Part shown: one piece after another, positions 1-7,629 of the stretch | Layout of the letters: every line of letters starts with the position of its first letter | Position numbering within the stretch: the stretch's first letter is position 1 | Assembly: GCA_050011415.1 (NCBI GenBank) | Contig: JBEKJD010000011.1 | Location: 1 to 23,289 of the forward strand | DNA from: JADFXI01 sp050011415 | GTDB lineage: Bacteria > Nitrospirota > Thermodesulfovibrionia > Thermodesulfovibrionales > Dissulfurispiraceae | Direction: 5' to 3' | Length of the DNA: 23,289 nt | The notes under the pieces: model-generated | Database searches by the model: none | What the model was told of the DNA's origin: nothing | The model's input: only the letters and a program-made list of their open reading frames with translations | Program-made: the position numbers and the translations under genes

Positions 1-672
1 TTGAGCTGTGCTGGCAGCAACCTTATCTGCAAGAGCTGGACTAAACTTTAACACATCATTTTTTGTAACATTATGCCACACGGGTAAAATGACCTTTTTG
101 CCTTCAATTTCCCGCGCTGTCAAGCCATTCAATTCATACTGAGGCCATTCTTTCTTGAAGAATGCGGGAGAAAGAATAACGATCCCGTACCTGGAGTTTA
201 CCAAGCCTTTATCAATAGACCTGCGCAGACTATCCCCAATTTCAAGTGTAAACTCATCATACCAAATCAAGAAGCCTAGCTCTTTCAGTTTTTCAGCTAA
301 GGGTCTTGCTACGCGCGCTTTATCCTCTGTTGCATGCGAAATAAATGCGTCATACCCCACATCTTTTGGCGGTTTGTTGGCTTTCTTAAATTCTTTATCG
401 TGTAATCGGAGCATTAATCCAGTATGCATTGAAAAAGCTTCGTCGGCATTCTTAAGTCTCTTCTTGGTATATAAATTTATCGGAGATGAGCCTCCTACAA
501 CCCACAATTCCGGGTATCTCTTATCAGTTGTTTTTACGGAAAGTACTACGTCCTCTAAACCAAACAATGTAAAGCTTTCTTCAAAGCTTACTTCGAGAAC
601 ATTAGTATTGGCTTCGTGTTCGACATAATCTCGCGCACGTTTCATCAGTTTTTTGATTGAGAGTGCATTCAT
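1..672 (-). CDS. TIR-domain protein, C-terminus cut by window edge
   Basis: I translated this minus-strand frame by hand: 224 codons are open from the ATG at 672 to base 1 with no stop. Residues 1-103 form an N-terminal region with no fold I can name. A TIR domain starts near residue 104, with the strand-A motif YDAFISHATEDK (107-118), WYDEF (137-141) and LEIGDSLRRSI (143-153), followed by a typical IVILSPAFF strand and KKEWPQYEL. E144 aligns with the catalytic glutamate of NAD-consuming TIR domains such as SARM1, so NADase or NAD-derived signalling activity is plausible. Bacterial TIR proteins are known antiphage effectors. The start is uncertain. ATG 672 has no good ribosome site, whereas ATG 719 has AAAGGA seven or eight bases upstream but closes after five codons. 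One extra A in the following AAAA run would join that start to this frame. Confidence 0.85.
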   Translation of the reverse strand, partial: MNALSIKKLMKRARDYVEHEANTNVLEVSFEESFTLFGLEDVVLSVKTTDKRYPELWVVGGSSPINLYTKKRLKNADEAFSMHTGLMLRLHDKEFKKANKPPKDVGYDAFISHATEDKARVARPLAEKLKELGFLIWYDEFTLEIGDSLRRSIDKGLVNSRYGIVILSPAFFKKEWPQYELNGLTAREIEGKKVILPVWHNVTKNDVLKFSPALADKVAASTAQ

Positions 673-1043
673 TGCATTATCTGGTAATACAAATAAAGTG
701 CCTAAAGACTTATTTTCATAATAACTGTTCCTTTATTTTTTTGCACGAATTTGTTCCATCATTTGACATAACCGTATAACGGAACTTTTTCGGGGAAACA
801 AGAATATTCCTGATGCACTTTGGGACACTCTGAAAAATGAGAAGAATCCATTTAAAACGCAAATCTTCATATTAAGAATCCATTGTTAGCGTTATCTGAT
901 AATTTATATCACATTCAAGTACTGAAAAAAGGAAGTGAACATCAAGAGACGGATCGTAAGATCCCCTTGGGCTACACGTGTTGACAGGCAGGGCAATGTG
1001 ACTCGCTCTTTGTCCTTTATTTGCACGCAAATTTGACGTGGAG

Positions 1044-1072
1044 TTGACAAAAAATCAAATGCCGACTATCAG
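1044..1072 (+). promoter_or_regulatory. Candidate sigma-70 promoter for the DUF1848-RT cassette
   Basis: A perfect -35 hexamer TTGACA (1044-1049) is followed after 17 bases by TATCAG (1067-1072), four of six matches to the -10 consensus. It would start transcripts near 1079, about 60 bases before the DUF1848 start. The call rests on consensus match alone. Confidence 0.4.
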
Positions 1073-1074
1073 CG

Positions 1075-1084
1075 TGTCCGGACA
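1075..1084. promoter_or_regulatory. 10-bp palindrome at the predicted start site, possible operator
   Basis: TGTCCGGACA is a perfect 10-bp palindrome that begins two bases after the candidate -10 box and covers the predicted transcription start. Its place is typical of a repressor site, but no regulator gene is present in the window. Confidence 0.25.
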
Positions 1085-1102
1085 GCCGATTTAAAAACCT
1101 CA

Positions 1103-1132
1103 TTGCTGTATCTTCCCCACTAATTTTATAAT
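1103..1132 (+). promoter_or_regulatory. Second candidate promoter, giving a nearly leaderless transcript
   Basis: A perfect TATAAT (1127-1132) lies 18 bases after TTGCTG (1103-1108). Transcription would begin about seven bases on, at 1139-1140, which is the ATG chosen for the DUF1848 gene. That fits the absence of any Shine-Dalgarno sequence before this gene. AT-rich DNA gives TATAAT by chance often, so confidence is modest. Confidence 0.35.
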
Positions 1133-1139
1133 GGTTTAT

Positions 1140-2069
1140 ATGAAAAATATTATTTCTGTAAGTAGGCGAACAGATATACCGGCATTTTATGCAAAGTGGT
1201 TTACGAGACGCCTTGAGGCAGGGCATGTATATGTTTTAAACCCCTATAATAAGAGATTTAATAAAGTGTCACTTCGTCCAGAGAATATGCATTGCTTCGT
1301 ATTTTGGTCTAAAAACTATGCCCCCCTTATTCCTTATTTAAATAACATTGAAAAAATCTCCAAGAATCTTTTTTTTCATTTTACAATTACCGGCATGCCT
1401 AAAACTATAGAGGTTAATAGTCCCACTCATGTGGAAGCTATACGAGATTTAATTTACTTATCCAAAAGGTACTCACCTAAACATGTTATATGGCGCTTTG
1501 ATCCAATATGCATAACTGACAAATTATCATTTGCATACTATGAGGATATTTTTACTCAGTGCGCCGAGCAAATGAAAGGACATTGCAATAGTTGTTATAT
1601 CAGCTTCGTTAATAAATATAAAAAAGTAATTACCAATTTTGCGCGATACACAGATCATTCATTGATCGAGTTTTCTCACGAAACATTGAGACAACACTCA
1701 CTTAAGCTCAGCAGTTTAGCAGCAAAGTATGCAATTAGATTATATGCCTGCTGCAATGATTATCTTCTATCGGACAAAGTTTACAAAGGTGCCTGTATCG
1801 ATGCAAATTATCTTGCAGCCCTATTCGATAAACCAGATATAACATCATCTGCCGGACCGACTAGAAAAGAATGTGCATGCGATAAAAGCATTGATATTGG
1901 CGCATATGACACATGCCCACACGGTTGCGCATATTGTTACGCGAATGCTGATATTGTGACGTCACGAGAAGCATACTTAAAGCAGCAAGAATATTGGAAC
2001 GCGTTAGGCAGGAACATACAAGAGGGGGAGGATCTATTGAGCAGGAGTGATCAAGGAGATCTGTTCTAA
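1140..2069 (+). CDS. DUF1848 family protein with C-terminal radical-SAM-type CxxxCxxC motif
   Basis: The protein is 309 residues from ATG 1140. I preferred this to ATG 1131 because the family typically opens with IISVSRRTDIPAFY, seen here at residues 3-16. The body (WSKN, FHFTITG, VIWRFDPI) matches DUF1848 (PF08902) as I know it. Near the C-terminus ECAC (C245, C247) precedes CPHGCAYC (C259, C263, C266). That spacing, CxxxCxxC, is the 4Fe-4S ligand motif of radical SAM enzymes, but it lies after the barrel-like region instead of before it, suggesting a circularly permuted arrangement. The substrate is unknown. It is the first gene of a two-gene operon with the RT: its stop is one base from the RT start. 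A possible role is modifying a nucleic acid or nucleotide made or sensed by the RT; this is inference. Confidence 0.8.
   Translation: MKNIISVSRRTDIPAFYAKWFTRRLEAGHVYVLNPYNKRFNKVSLRPENMHCFVFWSKNYAPLIPYLNNIEKISKNLFFHFTITGMPKTIEVNSPTHVEAIRDLIYLSKRYSPKHVIWRFDPICITDKLSFAYYEDIFTQCAEQMKGHCNSCYISFVNKYKKVITNFARYTDHSLIEFSHETLRQHSLKLSSLAAKYAIRLYACCNDYLLSDKVYKGACIDANYLAALFDKPDITSSAGPTRKECACDKSIDIGAYDTCPHGCAYCYANADIVTSREAYLKQQEYWNALGRNIQEGEDLLSRSDQGDLF
2053..2059 (+). promoter_or_regulatory. Ribosome binding site that decides the RT start
   Basis: AAGGAGA lies eleven bases before ATG 2071. The alternative in-frame start, GTG 2047, has its nearest purine-rich site (GGGGGAGG, 2024-2031) fifteen bases away. 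ATG 2071 is therefore preferred, and the site lies inside the end of the upstream gene. Confidence 0.5.
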
Positions 2070-2070
2070 G

Positions 2071-5010
2071 ATGACAAGACCCGACATTCTGGATCATTAT
2101 TATTTCAATGTCCTGAAGCCTTACATTAAGAACGCTTGGGGAATAGATATCGATTCCCACAAAGAGACTCTGAAGGATTATAAGAATCCTGATTACTCGC
2201 ACATCACGGATCAGACAGAACACAGGAAATATATCATTGGTAACAGTTTATGGTATCTCTATTCGCACTTTTACAAAGTGAAATGCGCATTTGATACGAT
2301 ATCCATAGAGCTTGCTAATGCAAAACAATATACATCATTAATAATGCCAGGGGATAAGTGTATGTTAGATGTTGGCGCTGGATTATTAACTGGTACCCTG
2401 GCCTATGTAGCTTTTTTGAAAGAGAATTTTAGATTAGATAAAGATTACGACAAACTACATTTTATAGCGAATGAGAGTGATCCCTTTAAAGTTGAGTTAT
2501 TACGAGAAAACAAAACGAATATCGAAAAGCTGATAAAGGATTATCTGGGTGTAGTAATCATAAATGCTTGTATCCTGAAGTGGATAGATCATTTCTCTGT
2601 TGAGATGTATGAGGACATTAATGCCTATTCAAATAGGAGCCATCTTGTTCATATCGAACCTACCGATTACGAGGATATCATTGAGAAGCTGAGCAAGATT
2701 CAAACGTATAAGAGTGTCAAGATCGGCAGGCTTTTCAACTATCAGGGGAATATTCCTTATGTCTACGCTAATCATCCAGATGGGCCGTTTGCATGGAAAG
2801 ATGCTGGTTCTGGCGAATTTAAGCTTCTATATTGCTATGAAACTAATCTGGAGAAGACTTTCTTTTCGAAAGAAAGGCTATCAGCAGCCTATTACAAAGC
2901 ACGTCCAAATATCATCGCCAGTCAATACTATGATAAGATAGATTTGGTCATATTCGACAAAACTCTAACCAAATCGCTTGCAGAATTATCACAACTTCTC
3001 GCAAAAGAAGATAATAATGGGAAACCTTCGTTCAAATTTGCTCGAACTCTTGATTACAGGGTTCATAAAAATATTAGTGATGGAAAATATTCATTCAGAC
3101 ATATGTCAACACGAAAGATAGATAATGAAATTGCTTCTGTTGCCATTGTTGAGCCAATAGCTGAAACGGATTCTTATATTGAGGAGATTGCGAGCCAGAC
3201 TTGTTCATATGGTAACAGGCTGGACGTTAGATCCAAATTGCGATTCTATTCATATTTCCTGGATGCATGGTTAGAGTTTAGATCAAAAGCGTTAAATTTT
3301 GCTCTGAGCAATAACTATGCTATCTTCCAGTATGATTTGGAGAAATATTATGAAAATATCAGTGTTGCAGTGCTGACACAAATCTTGGGGTTTTGTAGTC
3401 GCCCCAAAAATGACTTTATTATGGATTTAACAGCAACAATGTTCAATACAAAATGTTACACCACCACAAGAAAAACTAAATGCCTGAATTGTAGTTATGA
3501 AGACAAAGATAAACGAGACTGTAATGAAAGGTACGGCTTACCTCAAGGACCTATCTCTTCAGGTTTTTATGCAAATATCTATTTATATCCTCTAGATGAG
3601 GCTATGACGCAGATTAAGGGATTTGGGAAATCGTTTCTGTACCTGCGGTATGTTGATGATATCATTGTGGTTACTTCTGAGGAGAATAAAAATAAGATAT
3701 GCTCCATATTGCAGGATACTATTACTCAGTTAGGCTTAAAGATTGGAATTGACAAGATTAAAACGTATTCAGCTCCGGAATTTGAACGACAACATTATCC
3801 AATATCAATAGTCGATATATGCAAGGAGTCAAGTGCATATATGGATTTATTCTTCTATGTCCCTGATGACTATTACGAAAACAGGACAAATTTAAATTTT
3901 ATTCGAAGTTATCAGAAATGTCTCAGGAACCTTGGCTTTAATATTACAGATATAGATTATCTAAGTAAAAAGTTGGATAGGACTGATAATTACCACAGTA
4001 TTTACACAACTATATTTAAGCACAAGTGCTATGGAGCCCATTCTGTTCCCTATAGCACAATAGTTAAGTTCTCATTTCCACCGGTTGCGATGATTGATAA
4101 CCCAGTGCAATGGTGTGAGACTATATTAAAAAATAATCCTTGGTTAAACAACTTTATCAACCAATTGAGAAGTAACATCTATGCTAAAGTATCTGAAACG
4201 TTCAATGCATATAAGCAGAACCCGGATCGGATAATTGCCGGACAACTCAAAAGCTTATTATTTAGAGCTAGATGCTATTATGACAATAAATACAAAGAAA
4301 TTGCAGCTGAAATAATCAATAGCTGTCTATATTTGATACCATATAAACTTGCTTTTGATCTCATCTCGGGTTGTAATAACGACGGCCTAGAATATTATAC
4401 AAAATTGTTGAATGAGCTAACGTCATCAGATGAAAAGCTAAGAGATAATAGCCTCTTAGTTGCTCACGCACTGAAGCACTTGGGAGATTATTATCATTGT
4501 AAGGAAGTCTTTGCTACTTTAGTTGAATGTCTTGATAAATTCTATTGTATCAAGAAAGATGAGCATAGCGATAGAGAGGTAATTAACGAGAATCCTTATA
4601 GAATCAAATACCCTTCTGGGTATATAGTATTATTGCTTTCACTCACCGAAGCTATCTTAAATATTCCAAAAGAACATTGGGCACCGGAGAAGGATCAAAT
4701 ACGGCTGTTCCAAAGTCTACAATTATTGTTGAACATGCTGAATATTGAACAAACTTATCTCAAAAATACAGAGAAAATCCTATATAGTTTTAAGAAAGCT
4801 ATTAAACGGAATATTGTCACAATAATGGCAACGATTCTAAACTCCACAGAATTTATCGATTTAAATCTGGTGTATACAAGCCAACATGTAAAAGATATTT
4901 TGAAAATGTATGTTAAAGGGGAATTCGAATTTAGTGGCTATATAACTTCAGAATCAGTAAATCATATGCCAGCAGAGTTTTTATCTGATGAAGAAGTAAT
5001 AATATCTTAA
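2071..5010 (+). CDS. Large reverse transcriptase, UG/Abi-like, with methyltransferase-like N-terminus
   Basis: The product is 979 residues (987 if GTG 2047 is used). The RT palm is clear: motif A FQYDLEKYYENI with catalytic D422, motif B GLPQGPISSGFYANIYL at 489-505, and motif C YVDD at 527-530 (D529, D530). Four cysteines between motifs A and B (C462, C471, C474, C484) could bind zinc. The N-terminus has LDVGAG (D100 to G104) and an acidic residue after the next strand (FIANESD, E135), which resemble SAM-methyltransferase motifs I and II. The 400 residues after the palm look helical and match nothing I know, like the helical tails of UG/Abi defence RTs. I see no intron maturase, endonuclease or CRISPR context, and no retron motif that I can identify. 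It is most likely an antiphage RT partnered with the DUF1848 protein. The exact subgroup cannot be named from sequence inspection. Confidence 0.85.
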   Translation: MTRPDILDHYYFNVLKPYIKNAWGIDIDSHKETLKDYKNPDYSHITDQTEHRKYIIGNSLWYLYSHFYKVKCAFDTISIELANAKQYTSLIMPGDKCMLDVGAGLLTGTLAYVAFLKENFRLDKDYDKLHFIANESDPFKVELLRENKTNIEKLIKDYLGVVIINACILKWIDHFSVEMYEDINAYSNRSHLVHIEPTDYEDIIEKLSKIQTYKSVKIGRLFNYQGNIPYVYANHPDGPFAWKDAGSGEFKLLYCYETNLEKTFFSKERLSAAYYKARPNIIASQYYDKIDLVIFDKTLTKSLAELSQLLAKEDNNGKPSFKFARTLDYRVHKNISDGKYSFRHMSTRKIDNEIASVAIVEPIAETDSYIEEIASQTCSYGNRLDVRSKLRFYSYFLDAWLEFRSKALNFALSNNYAIFQYDLEKYYENISVAVLTQILGFCSRPKNDFIMDLTATMFNTKCYTTTRKTKCLNCSYEDKDKRDCNERYGLPQGPISSGFYANIYLYPLDEAMTQIKGFGKSFLYLRYVDDIIVVTSEENKNKICSILQDTITQLGLKIGIDKIKTYSAPEFERQHYPISIVDICKESSAYMDLFFYVPDDYYENRTNLNFIRSYQKCLRNLGFNITDIDYLSKKLDRTDNYHSIYTTIFKHKCYGAHSVPYSTIVKFSFPPVAMIDNPVQWCETILKNNPWLNNFINQLRSNIYAKVSETFNAYKQNPDRIIAGQLKSLLFRARCYYDNKYKEIAAEIINSCLYLIPYKLAFDLISGCNNDGLEYYTKLLNELTSSDEKLRDNSLLVAHALKHLGDYYHCKEVFATLVECLDKFYCIKKDEHSDREVINENPYRIKYPSGYIVLLLSLTEAILNIPKEHWAPEKDQIRLFQSLQLLLNMLNIEQTYLKNTEKILYSFKKAIKRNIVTIMATILNSTEFIDLNLVYTSQHVKDILKMYVKGEFEFSGYITSESVNHMPAEFLSDEEVIIS

Positions 5011-5135
5011 AGATAGATTGCCACGGATGGGCAAAAAATGGAGGCTTCTTTTGGAATTCAACACGCTTGACGAAATCTCCCAAGTGTGTAGTATCAGGAT
5101 GGAGACCGCAATTCCAATGGATATGCAGAGTACTC

Positions 5136-6890
5136 TTATTGTCTTGGTGAAGCCGTATAGCCCCTGGGTGTGATCATAAGGTTGTTCCATGTGAAAGTTG
5201 TGGAATTGCCGATAACGACTGTGGTCTGCATATCTATGTGATGATTCAGCATATCACCAAGGGTTGTAATAATTATTTCTTCATCTTCTCTCATCGCAGC
5301 TCTTACAATGCCCACCGGGGTTTCCGCTCTCCGGTATCGCAGGCATATCGTCTGCGCCCTGTTGATGTGATCAGGTCTCCCCATGCTTTTGGGATTATAT
5401 AGGACAATAACAAAGTCAGCCATTGCAGCGGCCTCAAGTCTTTTCTCTATGAGTTCCCAGGGGGTAAGCCTGTCCGATAAGCTCACAACTGCAAAGTCGT
5501 GCATCAAAGGCGCCCCAAGCCTGGAGGCACTGGCATTCAGCGCTGATATGCCTGGTATGATCTCAACAGCGACGCGGGGTCCGTGTTCTGCTCTTAATAA
5601 CTCAAGCACCAGCCCTGCCATTGCATAAATCCCGGGGTCCCCGCCGCTTACCACTGAGACGGATTTACCGCTCAAAGCAAGGTCGACCGCGGTCCTGCAT
5701 CGGTCTATCTCCTGCGTCATGCCTGTTGAAACAATCTCTTTATCTTTTATCAGCTCACTTATCAAGTCAAGATATGTGCCGTAGCCGACGATGGCTTCCG
5801 ATTCCCTTATCGCTTTTTGGGCATAAGGCGTAATGTGTTCAATACTTCCAGGTCCTGTGCCGACTATATATATCTTCCCTCCGGCAATGGCATTGCTGTC
5901 TCCAATGCCGTGGCTTTCTTCACTTATTGCAATCGTTACATTGCCTCTTTTCTGCTTATGCACTAAAAGCGTTCCGGCTGTCGAGGCGCTTAATGCTGCA
6001 GCCTCTGCTACGGCATAGGCCCCCGTAGCCCTAAACACAGCCTCAGATTTTTCTATATCCGGGACTTTGTTCAACTCGTCAGGAGTGAAGGTCACGATTT
6101 TAATTTTGTGTTCCCGCGCAAAATCAACGAGCCCTGGCTCGCCGGCTTTCAGATCAATAGTGGCTAAAACGCGGACAGACAAGAACGAGAGATTATGCCC
6201 GTCGAACACCTCTGTCACAGCACTACCGATCTCGGCCGCCGAAGTACCGCTGTTGCATCCTATGCCGAGGATCAGATTTTTCGGTCTCAAATAAAGTTGG
6301 TGCTTTAATGAAGGGATGGAAGGAGAAATTATTTTTTTGTTTGTGATGCACACATCGGCAAGCTGTGCATCCGGAGTTTTCAAAAAAACATCGGGCAGCT
6401 TCACAGGCGTCTCAATATATATATTGAGTGTCCCGTTATTGAGAAGCCGCGTACAAATTGACGGGAGAAGTTCCCACTGCTCAATTACGAGATCATTTTC
6501 AGCAGCCCACATATCTATGGAAGGCAACCCATTAACATCTGACGCAGTAGTAATGACAGGCTGCCCCCCCAGGAAATCCGCAATTTCAGCAGCAAGGCTG
6601 TTGGCGCCGCCTATGTGTCCGCTTAGAAGGCTGGTGACGAACCGGCCTTTTTCATCCATCGTCACAACGCCGGGGTCTGTGCGCTTATCGTTGAGCAAGG
6701 GTGCTATACTCCGAACAACGATGCCGGCAGCCATTATAAAGATCAGACCGTTATCCGGTCCCCACGAGGAGCGTACTGCCTGAGCGCTGTATTTTATAAT
6801 CGTGATGTCAGGATAAAGGCTTCTGAGTCTTTCCGCCAGCAGCAGGCCGTTGTCCGTTATATAGAATGCCGTTTTATTTCCTGTATTCAT
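5136..6890 (-). CDS. cbiGH: CbiG-CbiH fusion: cobalt-precorrin-5A hydrolase and cobalt-precorrin-3 C17-methyltransferase
   Basis: This 584-residue protein carries two enzymes of the anaerobic corrin route. Residues 1 to about 335 are CbiG, with FIMAAGIVVRSIAPLL, the hallmark LLSGHIGGANSLA and the C-terminal LGIGCNSGTSA segment. Residues from about 337 are CbiH/CobJ, with the SAM-binding GTGPGS loop, SGGDPGIYAMAG and EIIPGISALNASASRLG. CbiH methylates C17 and drives ring contraction; CbiG opens the resulting lactone and releases acetaldehyde, so the fused domains catalyse neighbouring steps. It is the last gene of the operon in this window. Its start overlaps the end of cbiF by 17 bases. Its stop at 5136 faces the RT gene across a 125-base convergent gap in which I see no clear terminator. 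Confidence 0.95.
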   Translation of the reverse strand: MNTGNKTAFYITDNGLLLAERLRSLYPDITIIKYSAQAVRSSWGPDNGLIFIMAAGIVVRSIAPLLNDKRTDPGVVTMDEKGRFVTSLLSGHIGGANSLAAEIADFLGGQPVITTASDVNGLPSIDMWAAENDLVIEQWELLPSICTRLLNNGTLNIYIETPVKLPDVFLKTPDAQLADVCITNKKIISPSIPSLKHQLYLRPKNLILGIGCNSGTSAAEIGSAVTEVFDGHNLSFLSVRVLATIDLKAGEPGLVDFAREHKIKIVTFTPDELNKVPDIEKSEAVFRATGAYAVAEAAALSASTAGTLLVHKQKRGNVTIAISEESHGIGDSNAIAGGKIYIVGTGPGSIEHITPYAQKAIRESEAIVGYGTYLDLISELIKDKEIVSTGMTQEIDRCRTAVDLALSGKSVSVVSGGDPGIYAMAGLVLELLRAEHGPRVAVEIIPGISALNASASRLGAPLMHDFAVVSLSDRLTPWELIEKRLEAAAMADFVIVLYNPKSMGRPDHINRAQTICLRYRRAETPVGIVRAAMREDEEIIITTLGDMLNHHIDMQTTVVIGNSTTFTWNNLMITPRGYTASPRQ

Positions 6891-7629
6891 GCGTGAAATC
6901 CCTGCTGTACAGTCTTGACTCTTTACCCAAAGCGGACGCGGAGGCTTTCAACGATTCCCCCACATAGATAAGGGCGGTTTTTTTGATGCCCTCAGTTTTT
7001 ACAAGCTCAACAATATCCTTGAGCAGTCCTCTGACCACCTTCTGCTGAGGCCAGGAGGCTTTTTCAACGATGGCTACCGGCGTGTCCCCGGTATATCCTG
7101 TCATAAGTTCATCTCTTACTTTTTCGATCAAACCTACACTCAGGAAAATCACCATGGTTGCACGGTGCCTTGCGAGAGAGCCGAGTTGTTCGCTCTCCGG
7201 TACAGGCGTTCTACCTTCAATGCGCGTGAATATGACTGTCTGGCTTATTTCAGGTATGGTGAGTTCCTGCCCCAGCACAGCTGCCCCGGCCATAGCCGAC
7301 GAGACGCCGGGGACGATTTCGTACCCGATGCCGGATGCGCTGAGCCGCTCTATCTGCTCGGAAATGGCGCTGTAGAATGCAGTATCTCCTGTATGAAGCC
7401 GCACAACCATTTTGCCGGACTTTACGGCACTCTCGATGACTGCTGTCGTATCGTCGAGGGTCATTGAGGCTGAATTATAAATTTCAGCTTTTAGCCCGCT
7501 CAGAAGTTCGGGATTTACCAGGCTGCCGGCATAAATGATCAGGTCAGCCTGGTCCAAAAGTCTTCTGCCTTTGAGCGTTATCAATTCCGGGTCACCTGGC
7601 CCGGCCCCAATAAAGTATACCTTAGCCAT
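6874..7629 (-). CDS. cbiF: Cobalt-precorrin-4 C11-methyltransferase
   Basis: The 251-residue protein is of normal family length. It has the tetrapyrrole methylase opening VYFIGAGPGDPELITLKG, LIIYAGSLVN, the EIVPGVSSAMAGAA loop and the MVIFLSVG segment, and best fits CbiF/CobM, which methylates C11 using SAM. The second SAM-binding loop reads LHTGDTAFYSAI where most CbiF proteins have GDPS, a small departure from a well-kept motif. Other residues look intact, so I expect it to be active. It overlaps the HD gene before it by eight bases and cbiG-cbiH after it by 17 bases. Confidence 0.95.
   Translation of the reverse strand: MAKVYFIGAGPGDPELITLKGRRLLDQADLIIYAGSLVNPELLSGLKAEIYNSASMTLDDTTAVIESAVKSGKMVVRLHTGDTAFYSAISEQIERLSASGIGYEIVPGVSSAMAGAAVLGQELTIPEISQTVIFTRIEGRTPVPESEQLGSLARHRATMVIFLSVGLIEKVRDELMTGYTGDTPVAIVEKASWPQQKVVRGLLKDIVELVKTEGIKKTALIYVGESLKASASALGKESRLYSRDFTHEYRK

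Larger units (their letters stand above)
673..1139. other. Divergent spacer between the TIR gene and the RT cassette
   Basis: This 467-base spacer holds no coding frame I can support. It contains two candidate rightward promoters and a palindrome, listed separately. It also contains GGATC-gtaa-GATCC at 951-964, a perfect 5-bp stem closed by a GNRA-type loop, and CCGT-ata-ACGG at 772-782. A 45-codon minus-strand frame (870-733) ends in the TIR reading frame just upstream of that gene but has no recognised homology. Defence RTs and retrons often keep a template or guide RNA beside the RT, so an unannotated RNA here is possible. I see no conserved retron features. Confidence 0.6.

Noticed and set aside
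155..628. Plus-strand open frame of 157 codons
   Set aside because: It lies opposite the minus-strand frame that gives a clear TIR domain; its own translation has no recognisable motif.
733..870. Minus-strand 45-codon frame ending just upstream of the TIR gene (C-terminal LCQMMEQIRAKK)
   Set aside because: The last residues faintly recall type I restriction specificity subunits, but it is too short, has no ribosome site and no firm similarity.
981..1009. TTGACA at 981 as another promoter
   Set aside because: The sequence 17 bases downstream (CGCTCT) bears no resemblance to a -10 box.
1017..1226. Minus-strand 69-codon frame overlapping the DUF1848 start
   Set aside because: It runs opposite the promoter region and the well-supported DUF1848 start, and has no recognisable domain.
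2047..2070. GTG 2047 as the RT start
   Set aside because: The ribosome site AAGGAGA favours ATG 2071, and GTG 2047 would make a 23-base overlap with a poorly placed Shine-Dalgarno sequence.
2071..5010. RT as a group II intron maturase, retron or diversity-generating RT
   Set aside because: There is no maturase or endonuclease domain, no intron boundaries, no recognisable msr-msd, and no template and variable repeat pair.
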